A stretch of DNA of 64,000 nucleotides, from positions 36,348 through 100,347 of the forward strand of contig NZ_MWQE01000011.1 in NCBI RefSeq assembly GCF_002210285.1. Direction: 5' to 3'. Origin of the DNA: Fibrobacter sp. UWR2. GTDB lineage: Bacteria; Fibrobacterota; Fibrobacteria; Fibrobacterales; Fibrobacteraceae. Shown here piece after piece: positions 46,643 to 54,161 of the stretch (the first letter of the stretch is position 1; each line of letters opens with the position of its first letter). Under the pieces are notes generated by a model, which was not told the origin of the DNA, searched no databases, and was given only the letters and a program-made list of their open reading frames with translations. The translations under genes were made by a program, and so were the position numbers.

Positions 46643-49153
46643 ATGGCTGACAACAACGGTATTTTCTCTGCAAAGGCGAAGGCCGTACTTCAGGCGGCCC
46701 GCATGGCGGCCCGCAATCTCGGCAGCGACTGCGTCTCTACGGAGCACCTGCTCCTGGGGCTTGTCCGCGAGGATTCCGGTTTTGCCATCGAAACTCTCAA
46801 GGCTCTTAAGATAAACATTGTTGACCTGAGCGAAGATATCCAGCGCTCGCTGTCTTCGAACGGCGGGCTCATGACCATCGGCGGTAACCCGCGCGACGGT
46901 CTGTTGCAGTTTACGGTCCGCGCGAAGGCGGTGCTTTTCAATGCCGCAAAGATTGCGAAGGAAGAAGGCGACCAGTACATTGGCCCCGAACACTTGATGC
47001 TTGCAATTCTGCAGCAGGTCGATTCCCCGGCGGTCGGAATTCTCTCTACGTACAACATCACGTACGAGAACTTCGAGCAGATGCTTGACCAACTCAAGCA
47101 TAACAGCGACGAGAACATGCCGCAGGACGTTCCGGAAGACCCGCAGCGCCCTGCTCAGGGCCAGCGCGAAATGCGCAGCGGCTCCAAGTCCAAGACCCCG
47201 ATTCTCGACCATTTCGGTCGCGACCTCACCGCGATGGCGCGTGCGGGCAAGCTCGACCCGATTATCGGGCGCGAATCCGAAATCGAACGCCTTATCCAAA
47301 TCCTCTGCCGCCGCAAGAAGAACAACCCAGCGCTTATCGGCGAACCCGGCGTGGGCAAGACGGCCATCATTGAGGGCCTCGCGCAGAAGATTGTGCAGAA
47401 GAAGATTCCCGACCTGCTCGTGAACAAGCGCGTCGTGACGCTCGACGTGGCGGCGATGGTCGCCGGTACCAAGTACCGCGGCCAGTTCGAGGAACGCATG
47501 AAGGGCCTCATTATGGAACTCCAGCGCGTGAGCAATTCCGTGATCCTCTTCATCGATGAACTCCATACCATCGTGGGAGCGGGCGGTGCCGAAGGCAGCC
47601 TCGATGCGAGCAACATTTTCAAGCCTGCCCTTGCGCGTGGCGAACTGCAGTGCATCGGTGCGACGACGATTGACGAATACCGCAAGTACATCGAGAAGGA
47701 TGCTGCTCTCGAACGCCGCTTCCAGACGATTCTCGTGAACCCGCCCAACTCGGAAGATTCTATCCAGATTCTCGAGGGGCTGCGCCCGAAGTACGAGCAG
47801 CACCACAAGGTGCACTACACGCCCGATGCCATCCGTGCCGCGGTGACGCTTGCCGAACGCTATATCAGCGAGCGCTTCTTGCCGGACAAGGCTATCGACG
47901 TGCTCGACGAGACGGGCGCCCGCGTGAAGCTCAATTCCATCAAGGTCCCGCAGGACCTGCTCGACATGGAAGCGGAACTGCCCGACGTGCTCCAGAAGAA
48001 GCAGGACGCCGTCGCGAACCAGGATTACGAGAATGCGGCCAAGTACCGCGCCCGCGAGGAAGAACTCCAGACCGCCATTGCCGAACGCAAAAAACAGTTG
48101 CAGGGCGAAGGCGAAACGATTCCGGTTGTGGACGAAAGCGACATTCGCGACTGCATCAGCAAGATGACGGGCATCCCCGTGAGCCGCCTCGGCGGCGAGG
48201 AGACGCAGAAGCTCCTGCACCTCGGCGAGGAAATCAAGCAGCGCGTCATTGGTCAGGACCAGGCCGTTGATGCGATTGTCAAGTCCATCCGCCGTACGCG
48301 TGCGGGCATCCGCAGCAGCAAGCGCCCGATGGGCAGCTTCCTCTTCCTCGGGCCTACCGGCGTGGGTAAGACCGAACTTGCGAAGGTCCTGAGCCTTACG
48401 CTCTTCGGAAGTGAAGATTCCATGATCCGCATCGACATGAGCGAATACATGGAAAAGCACAGCGTTTCCCGCCTTATCGGCGCTCCTCCGGGATACGTCG
48501 GCTTCGAGGAAGGTGGTGGACAGCTTACCGAGAAGGTGCGTAAGCATCCGTATTCCGTGGTGCTCCTCGACGAAATCGAGAAGGCTCATCCGGACATCTA
48601 CAACATCTTGCTCCAGATTCTCGACGACGGCATCCTTACCGACAGTTACGGCCGCAAGATCAACTTCAAGAACACCATCATCATCATGACGAGTAACGCC
48701 GGTGCCCGCGAAGTGCGCCACAGTGGCGGCATGGGATTCACCAAGGAAGGGGAGACCGACGACTACGAGCGCATGGAAAACGCCATCCGCGAAGAAGTCA
48801 AGCGCGTGTTCTCTCCGGAATTCCTGAACCGCATCGACGAGCAGATTGTGTTCCGTGCCTTGAGCAAGAAGGACCTCGTTTCCGTCGTGGATATCCAGAT
48901 GGGGTTCCTCCAGAAGAACATCTCCGATCGCGGAATCCTGCTGGAAATCAGCCAGGAGGCGAAGGAATTTATCGTGAACAACAATTACGATTCCACCCTG
49001 GGGGCGCGACCCATCCGCCGTTCCATCCAGAACCTCGTGGAAGACGCGATTGCCGAAGGGCTCCTGCTTGGCACCCTTACGGATTTCTCCACGATAAGCA
49101 TCGGCGTCGAAAACGGCAAACTCAGTTTCAAGTGCGAAAAGATACAAAGTTAG
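46643..49153 (+). CDS. clpC: ClpC-type AAA+ unfoldase of the Clp protease
   Basis: This 836-residue protein has the N-terminal double Clp repeat (about 1-150), AAA1 with Walker A GEPGVGKT (about 235), and a UVR-like middle segment (NQDYENAAKYRAREEEL, about 455-471). AAA2 follows with GPTGVGKTE (about 570). The UVR-type middle part marks ClpC rather than ClpB. It unfolds proteins for ClpP; no clpP or mcsAB is adjacent. AGGAGGT precedes the start. Confidence 0.93.
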   Translation: MADNNGIFSAKAKAVLQAARMAARNLGSDCVSTEHLLLGLVREDSGFAIETLKALKINIVDLSEDIQRSLSSNGGLMTIGGNPRDGLLQFTVRAKAVLFNAAKIAKEEGDQYIGPEHLMLAILQQVDSPAVGILSTYNITYENFEQMLDQLKHNSDENMPQDVPEDPQRPAQGQREMRSGSKSKTPILDHFGRDLTAMARAGKLDPIIGRESEIERLIQILCRRKKNNPALIGEPGVGKTAIIEGLAQKIVQKKIPDLLVNKRVVTLDVAAMVAGTKYRGQFEERMKGLIMELQRVSNSVILFIDELHTIVGAGGAEGSLDASNIFKPALARGELQCIGATTIDEYRKYIEKDAALERRFQTILVNPPNSEDSIQILEGLRPKYEQHHKVHYTPDAIRAAVTLAERYISERFLPDKAIDVLDETGARVKLNSIKVPQDLLDMEAELPDVLQKKQDAVANQDYENAAKYRAREEELQTAIAERKKQLQGEGETIPVVDESDIRDCISKMTGIPVSRLGGEETQKLLHLGEEIKQRVIGQDQAVDAIVKSIRRTRAGIRSSKRPMGSFLFLGPTGVGKTELAKVLSLTLFGSEDSMIRIDMSEYMEKHSVSRLIGAPPGYVGFEEGGGQLTEKVRKHPYSVVLLDEIEKAHPDIYNILLQILDDGILTDSYGRKINFKNTIIIMTSNAGAREVRHSGGMGFTKEGETDDYERMENAIREEVKRVFSPEFLNRIDEQIVFRALSKKDLVSVVDIQMGFLQKNISDRGILLEISQEAKEFIVNNNYDSTLGARPIRRSIQNLVEDAIAEGLLLGTLTDFSTISIGVENGKLSFKCEKIQS

Positions 49154-49156
49154 TAG

Positions 49157-49218
49157 TGTGTGATGTGTAATGTGTAATGAAATTAATTTCACATTCCACA
49201 CTACACATTCCACATTTT
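49157..49218. repeat. Imperfect inverted repeat of ACATTCCACA-type units
   Basis: GTGATGTGTAATGTGTAATGAAATT and AATTTCACATTCCACACTAC face each other directly after clpC. T6 follows, so it may also end transcription. Similar ATTCCACATTCC units appear at the right edge of the window (63967-63990). Confidence 0.6.
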
Positions 49219-49267
49219 TTATATTTACCCGCAATTTTTAAACAACACACAACCCAAGAGGTTAACA

Positions 49268-49912
49268 ATGGCTAAAATTCCTGCAGTTCTTATCTTCGGC
49301 GCACCGGGTTCCGGCAAGGGTACCGTCGGCGCGAAGCTCGCTGCTACCACTTCTCTCAAGCACATTTCCACGGGCGACATCTTCCGTGGCATTGCTCCTT
49401 CCAGCGAATCTGGCAAGCTCCTCGCTTCTTACTCCAGCAAGGGCCTGCTCGTTCCGGACGAAGCCACTGTCGAAATTTTCGGCCGCTTCATCGAAGGCCT
49501 CGTGAACACGAACAAGGTCAACCCGGATAAGGATACCCTCCTCCTCGACGGTATTCCTCGCACGGTTGCCCAGGTGAGTCTCATCGAATCCGTTGTCGAC
49601 GTGAAGCACATCTTCGTGCTCGACATCAAGGACGAGAAGACCATCGTTGCCCGCCTCCTGAACCGCGCCAAGATCGAAGGCCGCAAGGACGACGCCGACG
49701 AAGCCGTTATCAAGAACCGCCTCAAGGTGTACAAGGAATCCACCGCCAAGGTGCTCGGCAAGTACAGCAAGTCCATCATCAGCCGCATCAACGGCGACAA
49801 CACCCCGGACGAAGTGTTCTGCGACACCCTCGCTGCCTACGTGAAGTTCTGCAAGTCCGCTTGCAAGTGCTCCAAGAAGGCTCCGGCCAAGAAGTGCTGC
49901 AAGAAGAAGTAA
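49268..49912 (+). CDS. adk: Adenylate kinase-like protein with a Cys/Lys-rich tail
   Basis: This 214-residue protein has the P-loop IFGAPGSGKGT and the Adk blocks HISTGDIFR, LLLDGIPRTVAQ and RLLNRAKIEGRKDDADEAVIKNRL. The lid between these last segments is the short form. It interconverts ATP, AMP and ADP. The DGFPR motif reads DGIPR. The last 20 residues (SACKCSKKAPAKKCCKKK) hold four Cys and eight Lys and are not part of the usual fold. Codon bias is strong, as in pckG, indicating high expression. Confidence 0.9.
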   Translation: MAKIPAVLIFGAPGSGKGTVGAKLAATTSLKHISTGDIFRGIAPSSESGKLLASYSSKGLLVPDEATVEIFGRFIEGLVNTNKVNPDKDTLLLDGIPRTVAQVSLIESVVDVKHIFVLDIKDEKTIVARLLNRAKIEGRKDDADEAVIKNRLKVYKESTAKVLGKYSKSIISRINGDNTPDEVFCDTLAAYVKFCKSACKCSKKAPAKKCCKKK

Positions 49913-49938
49913 TTCCTACTTAACTAAGTAAAGCCTAT

Positions 49939-49975
49939 AAAAGTCCCCGACTCGATTGAGTTGGGGACTTTCTTA
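49939..49975. terminator. Shared terminator of adk and brnA
   Basis: The long stem AAAGTCCCC.ACTC/GAGTTGGGGACTTT has a GATT loop. It lies between convergent genes and overlaps the brnA stop by a few bases. Confidence 0.8.
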
Positions 49976-50188
49976 TACCCAGCGTAGATTTAGTTTTCGG
50001 CCTGTTTTAGCACAGTCTGTTAGGTACGAATCAATCAGGACCTGGTAAGGAATCCCGACTTTCTTCGCCATATTTTTGAAATACTCAATAGTGCTGGAAT
50101 TCAGCCTTATCGTAATCTGTTTCTTGAGAAATTTGGCGTAAGGATTCTTTACCGCCTTCATTTTGGGAAAGTCGTATTCCTTTTTCAT
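49973..50188 (-). CDS. brnA: BrnA-like antitoxin
   Basis: This 71-residue protein has a basic N-terminus and a ribbon-helix-helix-like segment, KKQITIRLNSSTIEYFKNMAKKVGIPYQVLIDSYL, as in BrnA/CopG antitoxins. It starts within the last codons of the toxin gene (ATGA overlap), the usual BrnT-BrnA order. It should bind BrnT and repress the shared promoter. Confidence 0.82.
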   Translation of the reverse strand: MKKEYDFPKMKAVKNPYAKFLKKQITIRLNSSTIEYFKNMAKKVGIPYQVLIDSYLTDCAKTGRKLNLRWV

Positions 50189-50499
50189 GAGCAGATTCCT
50201 TTTCTTTCGTTCCAGTAGTACTGATTTTCCTTTTTTGTTGCTTTCCGGGCACTGATAATACGATTCACGATATGTTCGTCGTCTATTCCTTGCCTTTCCG
50301 TAAAAACAACAACAAGGACTCTTAAGATTCCCGATAACCCGATAAGAATTGACCGGTCCTCTTTTGAGGAATGTTCCACATCAAAAAATACCTTGGCATA
50401 TTCATCCTTGAAGCACGTTTTGGCCTCTTCAAACGAAACACCATGTTTCTTTCGATTTGTTTCATTCTTTTTTTGGTCCCAAACGAATTCTATTTGCAT
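50185..50499 (-). CDS. brnT: BrnT-like ribonuclease toxin
   Basis: This 104-residue protein carries the BrnT signature: FVWDQKKNETNRKKHGVSFEEA at the N-terminus and RIISARKATKKE near the C-terminus. BrnT is a RelE-like RNase that blocks translation when free. GAGGA lies before the start. The pair sits at the edge of a repeat-rich accessory region. Confidence 0.87.
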   Translation of the reverse strand: MQIEFVWDQKKNETNRKKHGVSFEEAKTCFKDEYAKVFFDVEHSSKEDRSILIGLSGILRVLVVVFTERQGIDDEHIVNRIISARKATKKENQYYWNERKGICS

Positions 50500-50514
50500 A
50501 ACGAATTCCTCGGG

Positions 50515-50533
50515 ATAATTATAATATAATTAT
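50515..50533 (-). promoter_or_regulatory. Palindromic operator upstream of brnTA
   Basis: TAATTATA-A-TATAATTA is a perfect 17-base palindrome, extended by an outer A-T pair, 16 bases upstream of the toxin start. It overlaps AT-rich -10-like sequence, the expected place for BrnA autorepression. Confidence 0.6.
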
Positions 50534-50654
50534 ATTTTGCCGAAAACGCAACAATATTTTGTCTTTTTACCATGCGAAGCCCTATGTTTTGTTTACGGAT
50601 GCAGCCGCTCGCAGCGAATAGAGTTGTCCCTATCTACCTATAAAACGGATTTCG

Positions 50655-50853
50655 TCACGATTTGGAATGTTGTCCACGGCCGGTCTTTATGGTTCCATCT
50701 TGGCACCTTAGAGACTCTTCTTTTGTCAACTCGAAATAGAACTCATCGGGGCAGCACCTGCTTGCCCCGAATGACCTGAATCATCTTTCCGACGCCTGAC
50801 TCCACGAGCGGTTTTGCCGCCACAATCTGCTTTTTTTCTTCGTTTTTGCCCAT
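50655..50853 (-). pseudogene. Decayed ORF6N-domain gene with internal deletion and frameshift
   Basis: It starts at ATG 50853 with AGAGG upstream: MGKNEEKKQIVAAKPLVESG, then KMIQVIRGKQV, the opening of an ORF6N DNA-binding domain. Translation stops at 50743. In the next frame, from about 50747, PDEFYFELTKEESLRCQ continues; this is the later part of the same domain (usually FP..F.FqLT.eE...LR.Q), and it ends at a stop at 50655. The DNA-binding core between these blocks is missing. ORF6N proteins are often phage- or toxin-associated. Confidence 0.75.
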
Positions 50854-50876
50854 TTTTACCTCTATTAAACAAAAAA

Positions 50877-50932
50877 GACCGCATCCATTTAAGCAATAAA
50901 TGAAATGCGGTCGCTTGCAGGTTTAGCCCTGC
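50877..50932 (-). promoter_or_regulatory. Tandem hairpins in the leader of the ORF6N remnant
   Basis: On the minus strand GCAGG-GCTAAA-CCTGC is followed four bases later by GACCGCAT.../ATGCGGTC and T6, then 24 bases to the ATG. It looks like a terminator or attenuator in the leader. Confidence 0.5.
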
Positions 50933-51010
50933 TTACTATGTCTGTTTGGCTGGAATATACAAAAACGGGTTGAGAAAAACAAGTCTTTCAATGTGTGTGT
51001 GGGGGGGGAG

Positions 51011-51323
51011 GTGTCCCCCTAGCTGCAGCCCCGGTTGGGTCTTCCGCATACCCCCACTGCGGGGCTCAGACGCCGCCCCGCAACGCCTTGCTCGCTCTAA
51101 ATAATGTTTGCTCCAAGGGCCATTTCGCACGCAAACAAAATCACTTTGTTCCATTGTTTGCTTAGCAAAACGCCCCTCTCCGCAAAGAAATACGAGAGGG
51201 ACTCCGGTTTCAAGACGCTTATTGCAGGAACATGCAAGAATCAGGTCCTGCGAAAGCCTTGTGACTGTTAGTCCCTGCGGCCTTCGCGAACCGCGGGTGT
51301 CGTATTAAACAGCAGGGGGACAC
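51011..51323. repeat. 313-bp element bounded by 10-bp inverted repeats
   Basis: GTGTCCCCCT (51011-51020) and AGGGGGACAC (51314-51323) are exact reverse complements. Inside is a hairpin GCAAACAA/TTGTTTGC (51131-51161) and several GC-rich palindromic bits, with no ORF. It could be a miniature mobile element or a structured RNA. Confidence 0.5.
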
Positions 51324-51338
51324 TTTTCTCGTATGTCA

Positions 51339-51366
51339 TTGCGAGCGTAGCGTGGCAATCTAGACC
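51339..51366. repeat. Short intergenic repeat (GTCATTGCGAGC type)
   Basis: GTCATTGCGAGCGTAGCGTGGCAATCTAGA is an imperfect palindrome of the kind dispersed in many bacterial genomes, related in form to the TCATTCCGGG repeats elsewhere in this window. Confidence 0.55.
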
Positions 51367-51443
51367 CTATTGTCACCTCGGACTCAGTTCCGGAGTCACC
51401 TTTTACCCATTCAATAACTATATTATCTGTTGAAAATAGAGTT

Positions 51444-51511
51444 TTTGCTCTTGTTCTCTACCTGAAAACTTCGACAATTTTCATACACAGGGAATAAGAC
51501 AAACGCTCACG
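51444..51511. repeat. Direct repeat, copy 1
   Basis: It begins TTTGCTCTTGTTCTCTACCT and ends GGAATAAGACAAACGCTC. It matches copy 2 at 51735 at most positions. Confidence 0.65.
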
Positions 51512-51734
51512 TCTGTGGCAGGCTTTGGCTTGTCGCATCGTTTTGCTATATGGCTTATTGTTTTTTTGCAATTTGCCCGAATGCAAACGGCCTTTTGGGG
51601 CGTGAGTTGTTTGCGTTTATTTGTGTAGGGCAGTCGAAGGCCTCAGGTAGATAAATGCATTCAACTTCACGCCTTTTTTTGTTTTCAAAAAAAAGTGGTT
51701 TTTGTGCAGGAACAGCAGTGAATACTCGCTGAGA

Positions 51735-51799
51735 TTTGCTCTTGTTCGCTGCCTGAAACTTCGACAACTTCATACATAAAGAATAAGACAAATGCTCGC
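51735..51799. repeat. Direct repeat, copy 2
   Basis: It begins TTTGCTCTTGTTCGCTGCCT and ends GAATAAGACAAATGCTCGC. It lies 291 bases from copy 1 in the same orientation. Confidence 0.65.
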
Positions 51800-51909
51800 A
51801 TCAACCCATGAATGTCATGGGTGTGTTGTGCCCTGGGCGTAGTGTATCCGCTTGGGATTGCGGGTCTTTGTATTGTATGAAAATCGTCGTGCTTTTAGCT
51901 CCAACGGGA

Positions 51910-51923
51910 GTGAACTCGTTCAC
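51910..51923 (+). promoter_or_regulatory. Palindrome directly before the methyltransferase ribosome site
   Basis: GTGAAC-TC-GTTCAC is a perfect inverted repeat 6 bases before AAGGAG. It is a candidate operator or a small RNA hairpin for controlling the modification gene. Confidence 0.45.
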
Positions 51924-51943
51924 TTTCAGCAAGGAGCGAAACG

Positions 51944-52906
51944 ATGGCGAACAATAGTCAATTGCATAGCGCAAAGAGTGCTAAGAAAGATGAGTTTTAT
52001 ACTCAACTTTCGGATATTGAAGACGAGTTGAAACATTACAAGAAACATTTTAAAGGCAAGACTGTCCTTTGTAACTGTGATGATCCTCGCGTATCGAATT
52101 TCTTCCATTATTTCGCCTATAATTTTGAACACTTGGGTTTGAAAAGGTTGGTAACTACCTGCTACAAGAACCAGGAGCGGGACCTGTTTAGCCAGAATAA
52201 TTCTGAACGTGCAATTTGGCTGGAATATTTTGGCGATAAGAACGGCAATCGTGTTCCCGACCCTGAGGAAATTGGCATTCATTGTTTCAATGGCGATGGC
52301 GATTTTCGTAGTGCAGAATGCGTTGAACTCTTGAAGCAAGCCGATATAGTGGTGACGAATCCTCCGTTTAGTTTGTTTAGGGAATATGTGGCGCAGCTGA
52401 TGGAATATGAGAAAAAATTTCTGATTGTTGGAAACCAAAATGCTATTACATATAAAGAAATATTCAAGTTGATAAAAGAAAATGAAATTTGGTTGGGAAA
52501 TCATGCAGGTGATATGAAATTTAAGGTTCCCGACTACTATGAACCGCGAGAAACTCGTTTTTGGATTGACGAAACAGGTCAAAAATGGAGAAGCCTTGGT
52601 AATGCATGTTGGTTCACCAATCTTGATTTATCAAAGCGTCATGAAGAATTGGTTCTTTATAAAAAATATTCTGAAGATGAGTATCCCCATTATGATAATT
52701 TTGATGCTATTGAAGTAAATAAGACGGAATTAATCCCAGAAGATTTTAACGGAGTGATGGGTGTCCCCATAACATTTTTGAATAAATATAATCCGGACCA
52801 ATTTGAAATAGTGAAATTCCGCAAGGGAGATGATGATAAGGATTTGTCCATAAATGGTAAATGCCCCTATTTTCGCATCCTCATCCGCCGTCGCAAGGAG
52901 GTCTAA
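51944..52906 (+). CDS. EcoRI-family adenine-specific DNA methyltransferase
   Basis: This 320-residue protein matches the EcoRI methylase family (PF13651 type) by its start, KSAKKDEFYTQLSDIEDELKHY, and by VLCNCDDPRVSNFF. The catalytic motif ADIVVTNPPF has NPPF at 139-142, and FLIVGNQNAITYKE follows. It should transfer a methyl group from SAM to adenine N6. AAGGAG lies 10 bases before the ATG. The next gene starts on the base after its stop, and there is no EcoRI-like endonuclease gene; its partner is a DUF262-HNH protein. Codon use is AT-rich compared with core genes, suggesting transfer. Whether it recognises GAATTC cannot be known from sequence. Confidence 0.87.
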   Translation: MANNSQLHSAKSAKKDEFYTQLSDIEDELKHYKKHFKGKTVLCNCDDPRVSNFFHYFAYNFEHLGLKRLVTTCYKNQERDLFSQNNSERAIWLEYFGDKNGNRVPDPEEIGIHCFNGDGDFRSAECVELLKQADIVVTNPPFSLFREYVAQLMEYEKKFLIVGNQNAITYKEIFKLIKENEIWLGNHAGDMKFKVPDYYEPRETRFWIDETGQKWRSLGNACWFTNLDLSKRHEELVLYKKYSEDEYPHYDNFDAIEVNKTELIPEDFNGVMGVPITFLNKYNPDQFEIVKFRKGDDDKDLSINGKCPYFRILIRRRKEV

Positions 52907-54001
52907 ATGAAAATTGAACTCAAACAAATCAAGATCCGTGACCTTGTTGATGGTTACGAGAATGACGATGAAACGGGCCGTGTCGTGGCCTATGGAGGCA
53001 AACTCGATATTCGCCCGCCTTACCAGCGCGAGTTTATCTACAAGGATAAACAGCGCGACGCCGTGATTGAGACTGTTCGTCAGGGATTCCCGCTGAATGT
53101 GATGTATTGGGCTCTGCGCGAAGACGGTACCTTTGAAGTGATTGACGGACAACAACGTACGATTTCAATCTGCCAATATGTCGCAGGCGATTTTAGTTAC
53201 CTATTCAAGCATTTCCATAACTTGCAAAAAGACGAACAGGAACAAATCCTGGATTATGAACTGATGGTCTATGTGTGCGATGGCACGGATAGCGAGAAAC
53301 TCAAGTGGTTCGAGACCATCAACATCGCGGGCGAGGAACTCACCAAGCAAGAACTGCGAAATGCCGTATATGCCGGGCCTTGGCTTGCTGATGCAAAACG
53401 TTACTTCAGTAAAAATGGGTGCTTGGCTCAAAAAATCGCTGCGGACTACCTGAATGGTTCCGCTATCCGACAAGATTATCTAGAAACGGCTTTGAAGTGG
53501 ATATCCAAGAATTCCGTGGATGTCTATATGGCTAAACATCAGCATGATGTGAACGCCAATGCTTTGCAACAGTATTTCCGTTCTGTAATTGACTGGATCG
53601 AGACTACATTCAAACCGACCAAAGAACGCAAGAAGATAATGAAGGGCGTGGAGTGGGGAGTGCTTTATGACAAATACAAGGACAACATCTACGATTTCAA
53701 GATGATTGACAACGAAGTTGCCCGGCTCGTCAAAGATGACGATGTGACCAACAAGAGAGGAATTTATCCGTACGTGTTGACGGGCGATGAACGCTACTTG
53801 TCTATCCGTGCGTTTACGGAAAACCAGAAAATAAAGGCTTACGAAAGGCAGGCGGGAATTTGCCCCATTTGTAAAAAGCACTTTGAAATTCCTGAAATGG
53901 AAGCCGACCATATTATACCATGGAGCGATGGCGGCTTGACCATTGATGTAAACTGCCAAATGCTTTGCAGGAACTGCAATAGAAGAAAAAACGACAAGTA
54001 A
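52907..54001 (+). CDS. DUF262-HNH nuclease, partner of the methyltransferase
   Basis: This 364-residue protein begins with a DUF262 domain. RPPYQREFIYKDKQRD (about 36-51) is followed by the nucleotide-handling motif IDGQQRTISI (D80-R84). A helical middle part runs to about 300. A C-terminal HNH domain has CPIC (C319, C322), EADHIIPW (D334, H335) and NCQMLCRNCNRRK (C354, C357). DUF262 proteins in GmrSD, BrxU and SspE are DNA-targeting, modification-aware nucleases. The gene follows the methyltransferase with no gap, AAGGAGG lying inside the upstream 3' end, so the two are surely one operon. A restriction or defence role is inferred from this layout. Confidence 0.85.
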   Translation: MKIELKQIKIRDLVDGYENDDETGRVVAYGGKLDIRPPYQREFIYKDKQRDAVIETVRQGFPLNVMYWALREDGTFEVIDGQQRTISICQYVAGDFSYLFKHFHNLQKDEQEQILDYELMVYVCDGTDSEKLKWFETINIAGEELTKQELRNAVYAGPWLADAKRYFSKNGCLAQKIAADYLNGSAIRQDYLETALKWISKNSVDVYMAKHQHDVNANALQQYFRSVIDWIETTFKPTKERKKIMKGVEWGVLYDKYKDNIYDFKMIDNEVARLVKDDDVTNKRGIYPYVLTGDERYLSIRAFTENQKIKAYERQAGICPICKKHFEIPEMEADHIIPWSDGGLTIDVNCQMLCRNCNRRKNDK

Positions 54002-54017
54002 AAAATTCGAGAACGGT

Positions 54018-54100
54018 GATTCCGGGACAAACCCGGAATGACAAGTGCAGGTCTGGATCCTTCGACTTCGCCCTATGGGCTCCGCTCAGGATGACAGAAG
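54018..54100. repeat. Two short intergenic palindromes in tandem
   Basis: ATTCCGGGACAAACCCGGAATGAC (54019-54042) is followed by GGATCCTTCGACTTCGCCCT...GCTCAGGATGACA (54056-54098). Both are common dispersed intergenic repeat types. They separate the defence-like module from cimA. Confidence 0.65.
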
Positions 54101-54161
54101 GGCAAGGCTGTAGCGAGGGGGAGGCTTCCCCCCTTGGGTAGAATTTTCTATCTTTACGCCC

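Larger units (their letters stand above)
50940..51920. other. Repeat-rich stretch of about 1 kb without a supported gene
   Basis: I find no ORF with a ribosome site and protein-like composition. The stretch holds a bounded 313-bp element, a short intergenic palindrome, a 65-base direct repeat and an operator-like palindrome, each listed separately. Base composition switches between GC-rich (51.0-51.3 kb) and AT-rich (51.4-51.8 kb). It looks like a graveyard of small insertions next to the BrnTA and methyltransferase modules. Confidence 0.55.

Noticed and set aside
46574..49234. 886-codon open frame on the strand opposite clpC and the lolD end
   Set aside because: Composition is His/Arg/Val-rich, as produced by the complement of biased codons; it has no motif or ribosome site, and clpC is certain on the other strand. 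Similar long antisense frames opposite the RND pump, pckG, PmbA and hisD were dropped for the same reason.
51555..51791. 78-codon minus-strand frame across the second direct repeat
   Set aside because: It runs out of the repeat into low-complexity sequence, lacks a ribosome site, and does not continue in the first repeat copy.
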